DNA of 64,000 nt. It comes from Triatoma infestans (Eukaryota; Arthropoda; Insecta; Hemiptera; Reduviidae). Of this stretch, positions 44,985 to 56,459 are shown piece by piece. The position numbers were made by a program, and so were the translations under genes. The stretch lies in the NCBI GenBank assembly GCA_011037195.1, contig JAAEAF010003169.1, positions 1-64,000 on the forward strand. Direction: 5' to 3'. The notes below the pieces were generated by a model. The model saw only the letters and a list, made by a program, of their open reading frames with translations. It searched no databases and was not told where the DNA came from. Every line of letters starts with the position of its first letter. Position 1 is the first letter of the stretch.

Positions 44985-46195
44985 GTCTCTGTGTTAAGTG
45001 GGTGGGAGAGTGAGTGGGGGAGAGAGGGAGAGCGGAGAGGTAGACCCTGGTTCTCTGTGTAAAGGGGGGGGAGATGTGAGTGGGGGGGAGAGAGAGAGGT
45101 AGCAATGGCTCTGTTGTATAGTGGGGGGGGGGGGGTGGAGAGAGGTAGAAATGGTCTCTGTGTAAGTGGGGGGGGAGAGAGAGGTGAAATATGGTCTCTG
45201 TGTAAGGGCTCTGTAGTGGGAGAGTGAGGGGTTGGGGGGGGGGGAGAGAGGTAGAAATGGTCTCCGTTGGTAAGTGGGCGGGGGGGGGGGGGGTGGGAGA
45301 GGTAGAAATGGTCTCTGGTAAGTGGGGGGGGGGGAGAGGTAGAATGGCTCGTTGTAAGTGTGGGGGAGAGGGGTGGGGGGAGAGAGAGAGGTCGAAATGG
45401 GTTCTCTGTGTAACCACACAAAGTTGGGGGGGGGGGTGGAGAGAGGTAGAAATGGTATCGTTGGAAGTGGGGGGGGGAGGAGAGAGGGAGAAATGTCTCT
45501 GTGTAAAGTGCTTGTAGTGGGAGAGTGATGTGTCAGAGTGAGTGGGGGGGGAGAGAGAGGTAGAATGGTTCCGTGTGTAAGTGCTTTTAGTGGGAGCAGA
45601 GAGTGATGTGAGGGGGAGAGGACAGGGTAGGAAATTGTCTCTGTGTAGTGCTTGTAGTGGGAGAGGGAGTGAGGGGGAGAGAGAGAGAGATAGAATATGG
45701 TTCTCCTGGTGTAAGTGCTTGTGTGGGCGGTGAGGTGGGGGGCGAGAGAGAGGTAGAAATGGTCTCTGTGTACATGGGGGGGTGAGAGAGGTAGAAATGG
45801 ACTCGTGTAAGTGGGGGGAGGGGAGGTAGAATGGTCTCTGTGTAGTGGGGGGAGAGAGAGAGGATGAGAGAGAGGTAGAAAGGTCTCTGTGTAAGTGAGG
45901 GGGAGAGAGAGAGATAGAAAATGGTTCCTTGTGTCAAGTGCTTGTAGGGGGCGAGTGGTGAGGGGGGATAGAAATGGTTCCTTGTGTAGTGCTTGTAGGG
46001 GAGAGTGATCGAGGGGAAGAGGAAGAGAGGGAGAGGTAGAAAGGTTCTCCTTGTGTAAGTGATTTGTAGTGGACGAGTGAGTGAGGGGGGAGAGAGAGAA
46101 GGAGGAGGGTGGGCGGGGGGAGAGAGAGAGAGAGATGGAGGGTGGGATGGTGAGTGAGAATGAGAGAGAGAGATAGAGAGTGTAGCGAGTTCTCT
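44985..46195. repeat. Degenerate purine-rich tandem array
   Basis: About 1.2 kb of irregular units built on agaggtagaaatggtctctg followed by tgtaagtg and a variable G run with gagagag. Unit length varies (about 35-110 bp), partly because of G-run length and an extra gcttgtagtgggagag segment. The strand is almost all purine. Pro/Ser/Leu-rich open frames of up to 419 codons on the minus strand are translations of this array. Confidence 0.93.
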
Positions 46196-46199
46196 CTCT

Positions 46200-46340
46200 C
46201 TTGGCACAATTCAAAAACGAAAAATCACAGTAAATTTGAACTTGATATTCCATTTGGGATCCATCAAGAGATTCGTCAGGAAATTATCGGACTAAATTGC
46301 TCAACCGGTAGTATCATTGTTCTGAATAAATATTTCTTAC
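46200..46340 (+). repeat. Family M fragment, forward
   Basis: Starts at attcaaaaacgaaaaatcac and runs to gctcaaccggtagtatcatt, interrupted at about 46345 by the LINE fragment that follows. Continuation is seen at about 46550. Confidence 0.65.
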
Positions 46341-46354
46341 ACGCTTAGCTTATT

Positions 46355-46505
46355 ACAGCCAAAGTATGGCGAGGGCGTCTCTAAGGGTTTGGACACAAAG
46401 AGAACACAGTCGCCACTAAAGGCTAAGCACTGGGGCAAAACACAGCAAAATGGTTATGCCAGGTCTGTGGAAGAGAAGGACCAGAGAAACCCTGGCTTTT
46501 ATTTA
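46355..46505 (+). pseudogene. LINE fragment (post-RNase H)
   Basis: Nearly the same as 55885-56035: agtatggcgagggc, gagaacacagtcgccact, ggctaagcactggggcaaaa, accagagaaaccctgg. Only about 150 bp is present. Confidence 0.8.
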
Positions 46506-46549
46506 TCCACGTAATGAGGATACAGTGTATGATCACGTAATGTTGATGA

Positions 46550-46660
46550 GAATTAAGAACACTGCTAAAAATTCCGAATATGCAGGAAATCCGGAAATGC
46601 GAGCTTTCCTATACTTTTTCTTTATTTTTCTCGATTTTCTTGATAACAGCACCAGCGGTT
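46550..46660 (+). repeat. Family M fragment, forward
   Basis: gctaaaaattccgaatatgc, then aggaaatccggaaatgcgag and ttctcgattttcttgataac. Confidence 0.55.
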
Positions 46661-46699
46661 TCACCGACCGAAAATGTGATAGCATCTCTCTCAAAAGTA

Positions 46700-47830
46700 G
46701 TCAAGGAAAGTAGTAAATGTCTAATTATTTTAATTAGTGACTCTGATAGAAATTATTTAAATAAAGAAGGCATGGTTTCAAAGTAATAACTGCATAAAAA
46801 GAATTTGGAACTTAGTTCATCTAGGTACATTTTATAATAATGTAGGCAAATTTTAATTGAATTTGATTGCTTGATCTTTATTTTTTTTTTTTAATTACAT
46901 AAATTTAAACTGAATCGTAATTGCTGGTTAAATGGAAGATTTTTTCAACTTTTAAAAAGAAAATAAATTTTTCATTGTTTCAAAGAAAATTGTTTTCCAT
47001 ATTTTTCGTTGATTTTATTACCGCTAGACATTTCATACAAATTTTCTTTTGTTGTTTTGTGACGCTATTCCTGTTGTTGACTTCTTTTTCATTCGTATTT
47101 CATTGTGTGTGTATAATATGTGTGTATGTGTGTGAAGTTTTGTTTAAATTCCCTTATTTGATCTCAGTTCTTTTTATACATGTGCGTCCTTTTTCATGGG
47201 TAAACCAGCTGAGGCACCCTATAGAAGTATTTTTTTCTTTTTTATTTTTACTTCATCGCATTCACTGACTTTTTTGCCTTCATCTTTTTTTTTTTGGTAA
47301 ATGAAATTAACGACTGTTTCTTTTTACAGCTGTTTTGTTAACGTGGCATTATTTCTTTTTTTGGATGACGTAATGAGCAGTGATCCATGAATATGTAGAA
47401 CCATGAAAATGGGCCTTTAAAAGTACTTTGTCTAGAAGTTTTTCCTACTAGCTGCTACTGTTGCCATTGTCTTCAGCTCTTTCTGCAATAGCGATTCCCG
47501 TCCTTCTGATTACCACCAGACATTTCTACTTCTGATCTACCTATTATCGCAACTGGTTGGAGTCTCAAGACATTATTTTTATTCTAACTTTTATCACCTC
47601 TTTCTTGATTCTGCTAATTTTAATCTTCCTGATATAATTTCATAAAAAAATAAGTAAATCGGAATTACGAGCAATGGGATCAGAAGTTGGATGCTTAGCT
47701 GAAGTTGGCTATAACGCCAACTAAGAACACTGCGACTCAGAAGACCAATTTGGATCCGTTGCTGGACAGAGTTAGTATATAGAATGTAGTCATCTGCAGA
47801 TATGATCAAGTGGGTGCCTTCACCTTTCAT
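46700..47830. other. No recognisable feature
   Basis: T-rich on the plus strand with many short homopolymers. The 115-codon open frame at 46921-47268 is Phe/Leu/Val-rich because of T-rich composition and has no domain signature. Confidence 0.4.
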
Positions 47831-47834
47831 ATAT

Positions 47835-48360
47835 ACTGGAATATTCTGGAAGACTGGAAGGACTGGAAGAAGGGAACACTGGAATAAGTATTTCAGGGAA
47901 TGAAAAGATGACTGGATAGGTTTGTCAAAATGGAGGCGTCTCCTTTCCTTCATTGGCCCCGAGCCTGCTGTTAGCGTATCTTTGAGAACGTGTCTGTGAA
48001 ACTTCCAAGCACGAACAGCCTTTGCACAGTCATCCTAATGGATAAGCTCATTCGGGTTATCAGCGGTCTAGAATGCTCACTAGGTGGCACAGCTTTACGT
48101 AATGAGGCTTAAAAGGATCATGGATCCCTTGTGTAGAGTTTTAAATTAGAGAAAAAAACAGCCCGTCCATTTTATAACAGAATGCTTGGTTGGTGAGGAG
48201 ATTAGCGCTCAGAACCTTTGATCGGACCAGGATTTCTGGGGAAGGCCTTAAAGCTATTTATTTCCTGTTAGTTCGGACTAATACGATTTTGGGATAGCTG
48301 TAGAGACCCGCAGAAACTTTAGATAGCGCAGGGCTTGATCCTTTCCCACAGAAGAATAAT
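47835..48360 (+). pseudogene. LINE C-terminal and 3' UTR fragment
   Basis: Degraded frames upstream (ggaagactggaaggactgga) lead to gcacgaacagcctttgcaca, then ttggtgaggagattagcgct. It ends with tagatagcgcagggcttgat, then cctttcccacagaagaataa, the same terminus as 18800-19145 and 58870-59545. Confidence 0.6.
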
Positions 48361-48364
48361 TATA

Positions 48365-48980
48365 TTACTGTTAGTGCCTGAAAGGGTAATAGGAAATGAT
48401 TGGTAAAAATGATGAACACCCGAACTGGCATCATTTGCACTTAAACTCAATTATATTTATTCAATTTTACAGAAAAAAGGTGAAAAGAGTTATAGAAGAG
48501 GGTAGAGTGACTGAGCAGAGAGTGGTGATTCTCGGTGGCTTGATGAGTGTGGAAGTCGCTTGAGGTGGTGGTGTGGCTAGTTAGGATTCCTGCTGGTTCT
48601 AATTTTAGATTTCTGTTGGGCTGGTGAACGTTTCAAGGTAGATGTTTATGTAACCACACTGATTCAAAAGTTTATCTGGTGACTCCTTGTTTAGCCCACA
48701 GCTGATAGATCTGAGTCTTTTATACTGTTTCTCTTACCAAGGCACAGTTTCTAGGTGAGAGATTAGCTGTCGTGGTTGAAGCCCATTCGCCTATACATTG
48801 TGGTGGGCCGTGGCAGAGGGTGTAATGCGTAGTTGAAGTGCGCTGATGGCGCGGTGATGTCGTCTTGTGATGCGGTTGTTAATGAAATATTGAGTCCAGC
48901 TTTTGTATGGTGAATTTTGCTGGCGATTGATTCCATTATACTTGCCTTGTTATAAGTTTGAACTGATTGTTGAAACTTCT
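48365..48980. other. No recognisable feature
   Basis: Relatively GC-balanced, possibly unique sequence with no long open frame and no family M landmark. Confidence 0.4.
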
Positions 48981-48989
48981 TAAGGATAT

Positions 48990-49065
48990 CTCGAAACATT
49001 TATTTCCGGGTGAAAACACAATTTTGAAAATTTGACAAGATCGCAATATTTTCTTTTACAGTGGT
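48990..49065 (-). repeat. Family M 5'-end fragment
   Basis: cgaaacatttatttccgggt, gaaaacacaattttgaaaat and caagatcgcaatattttctt. Confidence 0.65.
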
Positions 49066-49534
49066 GGGGGAAAGTGAAAAATGCAGGTGATAATTTTTGA
49101 CATATATATATTTTACCTTCGACTTTTTTTTTAGCATGGTTCGTGTTAAGTGCTCCATTAATTTTTATTGTAATTTCAAAGATATTTTCTTCTACTTCGT
49201 TAATTTTTACAACTTTTTAACACTAAAGGGGCAACAAAAAAAAATGGTAGGGTAAATCTAAAATATATTGCATGAAAATAAAGTTTAATCTCTCTGTAGA
49301 AACTTGCTTGTATAAAGCTCATAGCAACCCCCTTTCCCAGGATCATTGACCTAACTTGTAAGGAGAATATAAACCGCTAACTTGCTGCGTGTACTGGAAT
49401 TTTCTATTATAAACAATGTCATGGAATGTTAGTGAGTATGATATTAAAAAATATCAAAACAATTAAATTGAAAACTATTTTATCTAAACTATTCCAATGG
49501 AAGTGAATTGTTTTTCAAGAAATGAATGTTCGTT

Positions 49535-49536
<2 letters not shown>

Positions 49537-49579
<43 letters not shown>
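49537..49579. repeat. (AT)n microsatellite
   Basis: A 43-bp AT run. Confidence 0.95.
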
Positions 49580-49583
<4 letters not shown>

Positions 49584-49734
49584 TAATACAAGCAGAAAAA
49601 TTTTTCAAAATACAAAGATTAATATTAAATGAGTTTTTCTCTTGAATGATTTTCATCCAATTAATTACTTGGAAAAAGAAAACTGTTATGAAAAACTCCC
49701 AAGGCTCTCTTTTATTGCAATTTACATAATTAAA

Positions 49735-50200
49735 ATTTTTTCAAACTCGATTTTTTACCAAATTCAACTGAATAAAATCTTACATTTATTGCCGGAAGAA
49801 CCTTAAGAAAAAAAGACGATTTGACCTTCCACATTTTCTACCACGATTTTCTATTAACTTGGAAAATCAACACAGACATAGCCTATCACTTTTATTTGTG
49901 ACATTTTCCCAGAAAAAATGTTTTTAGTTCCAAGAAAAATGAAGTTTGCAGAATTTGTGGTATTACATTTCAAATATGCAGGGCTGGTTCCATGTTATTA
50001 ACGCGCTTTTCACTTCCCTATCTACCAAGGTTGGTAGTACATTGGTACTTGTACCCCCACCACCTGTACATTTATCTTTGGACAAATGAGCGAAATAAGA
50101 AGTGTAAAGAAAATTCGTCATTTTATATCTACATTCGTAATACCAAGAGTAAGAGAAAGGCGTGTGAGTGTTTCACAATAATTTTGTGATATTTTAAAGA
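49735..50200 (+). repeat. Family M copy, forward, degenerate
   Basis: Worn forward blocks (tgtgacattttcccagaaaa; tttggacaaatgagcgaaat) end in a good terminal motif at 50150-50180 (aaggcgtgtgagtgtttcac). Confidence 0.65.
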
Positions 50201-50486
50201 GCTATTGCTTATTGATTCACATGTTGTGACAGTTATGATATTCCGGCTGATTTCTGAATATTTTCAAAATGAAAATTGGTCATGTAAGGAACATTTAATA
50301 GGTTTTGCAAACTCACTTTCTTCAGATTATTTCATTGGAAGATTTTAAGGACTGTTACAGAAAGTTTAACAATCAGCTTCAGAGTTGTACTAAGTCACAA
50401 GGAGCTTGAATAGACGATTGTTATTACTATTGATGGGCCCGAGGGCTCGTGATATGAGCCAATACAGCTCTTATTCTGCTGAATAA

Positions 50487-50487
<1 letters not shown>

Positions 50488-50541
<54 letters not shown>
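50488..50541. repeat. (AAT)n microsatellite
   Basis: A 54-bp TAA/AAT run. Confidence 0.95.
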
Positions 50542-50544
<3 letters not shown>

Positions 50545-50609
50545 CAAAATAAACATAATACTTCGTGTTTGATTTGCCACCACACACAGTATATGTGCTG
50601 GTTGGCCAA

Positions 50610-50870
50610 ATGCCAAGAATCAAGAAAATTTTTGGAACAATTTTTGGTAAAATCAGGAAAAATAAGTTCGAGCTTGTTGGGAGTTAATTTTTCTTACTGA
50701 TATTGTGTTTAATAAAATGTATTCACACTTAAACAGAACATACATAGAGGCTCTTTGTCAAAAAACATTAATTTAGAAACTCGACACATCTAGAAACATC
50801 TATTTTCAATGAATATTCAATTTCGAAAATTTGAGAGATGTAATGATCTAATTGCAATACGAAATAGTTA
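50610..50870 (-). repeat. Family M fragment, reverse
   Basis: atcaagaaaatttttggaac, ctattttcaatgaatattca, atttcgaaaatttgagagat. Confidence 0.5.
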
Positions 50871-50934
50871 AAAGAAATGATTTTCAATATAAAAATGATT
50901 TTCTTTATTAATCGATGTTTTATGATTTAATTTT

Positions 50935-51250
50935 TACTTTCTCTCACTCCTCCGTAACAGGAAGTATTGCGATTGTGTCAAATGTTTGAAATTGAGTTTC
51001 ACCGGAAATGTATGTTTTGTGTTTCGATTGGGTGGTTTGTAACAATTGGTCTGTGTGATTGGTCACATAACTCAAATATAGAAAATCACAGAAAGCTGCA
51101 CCTTGGTATTTTATTTAGGTTCTTTCAGGGGATGCCACAATAATGTTTAGGTCAAAATCGAACGAAATATCTGTCCTGAGGGGGAGGGATATTCCCCTCT
51201 AAATTGCCATTTCAAGATATTACAGAATTCTATCGTCTATATAATATAAA
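50935..51250 (+). repeat. Family M 5' part, forward
   Basis: Good 5' end: tactttctctcactcctccg, taacaggaagtattgcgatt, tcaccggaaatgtatgtttt, ccttggtattttatttaggt. The leading ctttctctcac is the inverse of the gtaagagaaag in the terminal motif. Confidence 0.7.
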
Positions 51251-51469
51251 ATTTGCCTGACAAATTAGTTTGACTAAACTTTTTCGAAATAAGAAAAGTA
51301 ATAATATCTTTCCCAATAGCCAATCGTTGGTCAAGGAAAATAAGTCAAACCAGGCCAACTAACTCACTTAAAATAACCCAAACAACTAACAAGTATGAAA
51401 CTTGTAATTTCAGTAAGAGAATTTTAATTTTAACTTCAACTGATTTCTTCTCTTCTTCTTGCTATTCTA

Positions 51470-52080
51470 ACAGGAAGTATTACATCCATGTCAGATTTTT
51501 CGGAGATTGAATTTTCACAGGAAGTACATGTTTTCGGAGTCTGCTGAAATATCGAGAGAATGCTTTTTCCTTAACAGAGTGTTTGGGATTTTCGTTTTAT
51601 TTTATATGTGAGGAGAGAAAGACTTTGCCAAAAAAAAACACGAAACACACAGTAATGGGAAAAATTTCAAATAAGAAAACATCGCAGAAAGCTCGATTTT
51701 CACATTCTGTTTGGGCGTCATCATGGGGTCTGACAGGATGATACTGTTAAACTTCCTCAACCAAGAAGTACTGCTTTACTAAATAGATTTTTCAGTTTTT
51801 TGTCATTTTCTCAAAAGTGGCTCCAACGAATTTCTTTAAACTTGGTATATCAACTAAATATACAAAGAGTTACTACTGTTATCTGTAAATTATACAGGGA
51901 AAATTCATTTAAGGCGGCTTTTGGAGAAGGGATGGAATTATTTTTTCTTATAATGTGCTATTTCCATTAGTCTAACAATCCTATCATCTAAATAAGAATT
52001 AAATATTTTGCCAAAATTCCGAGTTTGAAGAAAATCGGTTGACCGGAAGTGGGTTTTTCTCCATGGGAACCCCAATGGAT
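51470..52080 (+). repeat. Family M copy, forward
   Basis: acaggaagtattacatccat, acaggaagtacatgttttcg, aagctcgattttcacattct, cttcctcaaccaagaagtac, ttctttaaacttggtatatc, gaagaaaatcggttgaccgg. Confidence 0.8.
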
Positions 52081-52119
52081 TTCTTTAAACTTGATATACT
52101 ACTTTGAAATATGGGGACC

Positions 52120-52230
52120 TATAAGTTTTGTTCCGTGATGACCTCCAAACAAGTATAATACTAAATTTTGAAAATTTGATAAGAACGCAATACTTCCTCT
52201 TACGGAGGAGCACAGAAAGTAAAAACCATA
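52120..52230 (-). repeat. Family M 5'-end fragment, reverse
   Basis: ctaaattttgaaaatttgat, aagaacgcaatacttcctct, tacggaggagcacagaaagt. It follows the forward copy, so the two 5' ends face outward. Confidence 0.65.
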
Positions 52231-52234
52231 GTTT

Positions 52235-52920
52235 ACACTGAAACAGATTGAACAATTATTTAAAAATACCTATTAACAATGGTATACACTAACTATAATG
52301 GTATACACTGGATTATTAGAATATTAAAATGTGGATGAAAACAGAAATATAAGTAATTTCATCATTATAACACATTAACCAATATTTATGTAAAGTATTA
52401 GTATATTGGCTAAAGAGGAGGGGGTAAAAGAGTTTTGAGTGAGTGTTTGGGAAAGAGATGGTTGGAAGGTAATATGTATGGTAGAAGTAGGTCATAGCAC
52501 CTTATTTTGTTCAGCAAAACGTTATGAATATAGATTAACATTCTCTGAATACTGAACTGTACGCACATCAACCCCCCTCCCGTCACTGGCCTCCTGTTAG
52601 CTGTTATGGCCTGCTGAATCCATCCGTTCATAGCCATTCAGAGCCACTATTGTACTCCCACTTCTGCTATTAGGTTGGCGTGCCCATTCCACTTTTGACT
52701 GTACGGCCCACATTTACAAATTACATAAACGTTACTATTATTACTACGAGTATAAATGTGAATGAGAATATTAGTCCACCCCTCCACCCTCGCCCCTTAT
52801 CGCACACTTAGTCTCAAATGGTGCTCCAGTGCCATCTTGATTTACTATATCCAAAAATGGCTGTGGATGGAAATATTTATTGACGTTATGTTACAAATGA
52901 ATAGAATTTATTCTCTCATT
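52235..52920. other. No recognisable feature
   Basis: Possibly unique sequence. No repeat or coding signature. Confidence 0.4.
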
Positions 52921-52929
52921 TTTTTTTTT

Positions 52930-54345
52930 ACGTTCGCTTATTGTTGGTTCGAGCGGAAGTATTGCGTTCGTTTTAAAGTTGAGTTTTCACCGGAAATACA
53001 TCTTATGAAATCTCCTGAGTAAGAAGAAAATGTATTTAGCAAAATTGCCCGTATGTGTTGAAAACAAAATAACTAAAACGAAAAAAAATCGCAGGAAGCT
53101 CAAACTTGGTATTCCGGGTAGGTACTACCACCGGAACTGACATGAGGTAGGTACTACCACAGGAACTGACATGAGGTAGGTACTACCACCGGAACTGACA
53201 TGAGGTAGGTACTACCACAGAACTGACATGAGTGAGTACTACCACCGGAACTGACATGCGGTAGGTCTACCCAGGAACTGACATGAGGGAGGTACTACCC
53301 CCGGAACTGACATGAGGTAGTTACTACAACCAGAACTGACATGAGGGGGTACTACCACAGGAATGACATGAGTAGGTACTACCACAGGAACTGACATGAG
53401 GTAGTTACTACCACCGGAACTGACATGAGGTAGGTACTACCACCAGAACTGACATGAGGTGGGTACTACCACAGGAACTGACATGAGGTAGGTACTACCA
53501 CAGGGACTGACATGAGGTAGGTACTACCACCGGAACTGACATGAGGTAGGTACTACCACAGGAACTGACATGAGGTAGGTTCTACAACAGGAACTGACAT
53601 GAGGTAGGTACTACCACCGGAACTGACATGAGGTAGGTACTACCACCAGAACTGACATGAGGTGGGTACTACCACCAGAACTGACATGAGATTTAGGCCA
53701 AAATCTATCAATCGGCAGTGCGACTTTACTGAACAATTTTTTCTTCGGTTTCTTCGATTCTCTCTAAAAAGGCTCTAGCGATTTTCTTTAAACATCGTAT
53801 ACCATCTAAACACACGAATGCCTTTCCCTTTTATTTATAATATTTTCCTGAGAAAATTGATTTTTTGGTGGTTTGTGAAGGAACATTAACCATACAACTT
53901 TATATTGCCCTCTAAAGTATCACTATAGTGGAATGTATGGTTTTACCACCTACTTTAGGATTTGTATACTTTAGAAGCATTGTTAGCATTTGAAGAAAAT
54001 CGATTAACCGGAAGTGCGACTTTACAGAACAGTTTTTTGAGATTGTTTGGAATTTTCAATTTCCTTTAAACTTGGGCTCCTGACTGTACACAGATCTATC
54101 AATTTTATTTCAAACATTTTTCAGAAAAATTGGTTTTTGTGGATTCGGTAAATCTGCGACGTTAAAAAATTTCAAATTTTGTGTTTACTCAATACTATTC
54201 GGGCTCTCTTCTGGACTACACTATAACCACTACAAAACCTGCCGTGATAGATGCTTATCCCCTCCTTCCTCTCATGATTTATGTTAGGACAAATTAGTAA
54301 ATTTGGATATAAGAGAAAGTCGTTTGAGTGTTTCATACCAGATCT
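52930..54345 (+). repeat. Longest family M copy, forward
   Basis: Runs from ggaagtattgcgttcgtttt and caccggaaatacatcttatg, through cgcaggaagctcaaacttgg, then a minisatellite (53117-53690), then aaaatctatcaatcggcagt, gcgactttactgaacaattt, the second sub-repeat ggaagtgcgactttacagaa at 54011, ggactacactataaccacta, and a terminal motif at 54310-54342. It shows the full order of landmarks. Confidence 0.88.
53117..53690 (+). repeat. 29-bp minisatellite inside family M
   Basis: About twenty copies of ggtaggtactaccaccggaa plus ctgacatga, with single-base variants and a few short deletions around 53220-53380. The unit corresponds to the ttaggtactaccac-type segment of M itself, so the array grew out of the element. 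Confidence 0.95.
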
Positions 54346-54349
54346 TTTT

Positions 54350-54690
54350 TTCTTTTTTTACTAAGTGTTGCGGTCGGGTCAAATTTTCGAAATTGGGATT
54401 CCACCGGAAATACATATTTCGAGGGTTTCCTCAGTACGAAAAAAATGTTTTTAGCGAACGGTCGGTGTGTCTGTGTATGTTTGTATATAACACAAAATAT
54501 CTCAAAAACAAAAAATCGTAGGAAGCTAAAACATCAGATTCCGTTTAGCCACCATCACCGCATTGTGCACGAAAGTTTCGATCAATATCTATTCATCCAA
54601 AAATCGCAGGTTCAACTTTTACTAATTTTTTTTTTTTTCAGTTTCCCAAGGTTTTCTCAAAACTGGCTCCAATGATTCTTCTCTTAATTT
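54350..54690 (+). repeat. Family M 5' part, forward
   Basis: ctaagtgttgcggtcgggtc, ccaccggaaatacatatttc, tttttagcgaacggtcggtg, atctcaaaaacaaaaaatcg, then caatatctattcatccaaaa. It starts right after the terminal motif of the preceding copy, a head-to-tail pair. Confidence 0.8.
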
Positions 54691-54694
54691 GGTT

Positions 54695-55195
54695 TATTAT
54701 CTAAATTCTAAACAATACTTATCTATACAATAAGGCAAATGGGATTAATTAAAACAAAAATAAATTTGCAACAACATAATATATCAGATTACATTAATAT
54801 AATACATAAATATAATACATAAATTTGTTCTTTAAACACATTACGCATGCACAGCAGGGGTGCTAAGTATTAATCTAAGTTGAACTTGTCACATATTTTA
54901 TGATGAAAATATTGTTAAAAAGTATGACAAATATACTTTATCATGCAATTATTATTTTATTTTTCTGTATTTAGGCGAAGTAAATTTACATTTTCAACAT
55001 TTTGTAAAATGATATTTTAAAGAAAAAAAGGAAAACATGACCTAATTTCCATTTAATTCTAATTCAAGCATGACATTTTATCTTGTTCAGAGGTATAACG
55101 CTGATATTTTTAGAGAACTAAATTTGGTTAATAATAAATCTTTCTCTAAAACGCTACTGTAATCTCTGTTTTTTTTAACCTTTAACCGACAAAAA
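54695..55195. other. AT-rich spacer
   Basis: No recognisable element; short taatacataaa repeats near 54800-54830. Confidence 0.4.
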
Positions 55196-56360
55196 GGATT
55201 TTATAAGGTTTTTCGTCAAACTAAAGCTATGAAGCGTCTCTCACGCTTTAGAAGCGGAGGCGAGGGCCAGTGCGTATGGACTGATGAACAATGGCCATTG
55301 GAAGCAGAAGAGTTGCCTGGCCAAGCGCTTGGACATAATACGGAAGGTTGATCCTGGCCCTATCTTCAATATGGCTGGGGAAGCTGTTGTCCAACATACC
55401 GCTTCGATACCCCTTTCCAAGTGATTTTTACGTCAAGGTCCGAATGGGCTGAAAGCTGGGAAAAACGAGGCCGGACTGGGGGATCCTGGTTTACCGATGT
55501 ATCTAGGATTGACTGCGGAACTGGAGCCGGAGTATATGGGGTCAAACCGGAGGTACTCATTGAGTGGCCTCTTGGCGAGTACTTCACGGTATTCCAGGCT
55601 AAAGTTTATGCCATAAAGGTCTGTGCTAAGGAGAATTTACGTATGGACCTTAGGAATAGGGAAATATGCACTTTCTCGGACAGCCAGGCGGCTCCAGAGA
55701 CCAGGCTTTTAGGGCCTTCAGAATCACCAGGCTTTTAGAGCCTTCACGAGTTGCTTTCCCGGCACAATAATGTGGGGCTGGTGTTGGTGTCGGAACACAA
55801 GGGGATAAAAGGTAATGAGCTAGCCGAGCAACTGGCCAGGAATGGAGCGAATACTCCATTCTGTGGGTGGAACCTCTTCTGGGGATACCCAAAAGTATGG
55901 CGAGGGCATATCTGAGGGATTGGACTCGGAGAGAACACAGTCGCCACTGGAGGCTAAGCACTGGGGCAAAACATGGCAAAATGATTATGTCAGGTCTGTG
56001 TAAGAGATGAACCAGAGAAACCCTGGGTTTGAGCAGGTATCAGACTTGTCTGATAGCGTGCCTGTTTACAGGGCATGGAAGGTTCAAAAAACATCTCCAC
56101 AAGGTGGGCTTAATTGAGTCGGACCCCTTGTGCAGATTATATCAGGAAGAGGAGGATATGGCCCTCACCTGTTGTTTGATTGTGCCGCAAACGGCAGATT
56201 GCGGTACGAGATCTTTGGTTGAGACCGGAGGATATCGTAGTGCAAGAAGGATGGATGGGGAAGTTCCTGGACCTCATGAAGACGGGAGGATTCCTCTACT
56301 AGACATTAGGGGTTGGCACAATAACTGGGTTGGAGTCCCGCCCTGCGTCATTCTATTCTA
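55195..56360 (+). pseudogene. LINE RNase H domain and C-terminus (Jockey/R1-like)
   Basis: Begins in the end of the reverse transcriptase region (AMKRLS...RFRSGGEGQCVW). It then has WFTDVSRIDCGTGAGVYGVK (about 55488; RNase H strand 1 with the catalytic D in TD.S), the EYFTVFQAKVYAIK helix (55585; the catalytic E), CTFSDSQAA (55668; catalytic SDSQ), and, in another frame, the LVLVSEHKGIKGNELAEQLA tract (55780; the HxGIxGNExAD motif, here with H but no D). Further on LFTGHGRFKKHLHKVGL and DPLCRL (56075-56140) precede the zinc-binding-like tail. Several frameshifts; inactive. RNase H removes the RNA strand during LINE replication. Confidence 0.88.
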
Positions 56361-56384
56361 ATTCACTATCACTTCCTACTGTAA

Positions 56385-56440
56385 CAGGAATGGCAATTTT
56401 CATATTTTCGAAATTGAATTTTTCACCGGAAATACATTTT
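56385..56440 (+). repeat. Family M 5'-end fragment
   Basis: ttcgaaattgaatttttcac, cggaaatacatttttgagca. Confidence 0.6.
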
Positions 56441-56459
56441 TGAGCAAAGAAAATAGTTA

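Noticed and set aside
44994..46253. 419-codon minus-strand open frame (and overlapping frames) rich in Pro, Ser and Leu
   Set aside because: It is a translation of the purine-rich tandem array; composition and overlap in all frames follow from the repeat.
46921..47268. 115-codon hydrophobic open frame as a membrane protein
   Set aside because: Phe/Leu/Val richness follows from T-rich DNA; no neighbouring exon, motif or codon pattern supports it.
53117..53690. CRISPR-like array
   Set aside because: Units are contiguous with no unique spacers, the unit derives from a dispersed repeat, and the genome is eukaryotic. The same reasoning excludes 1-254.
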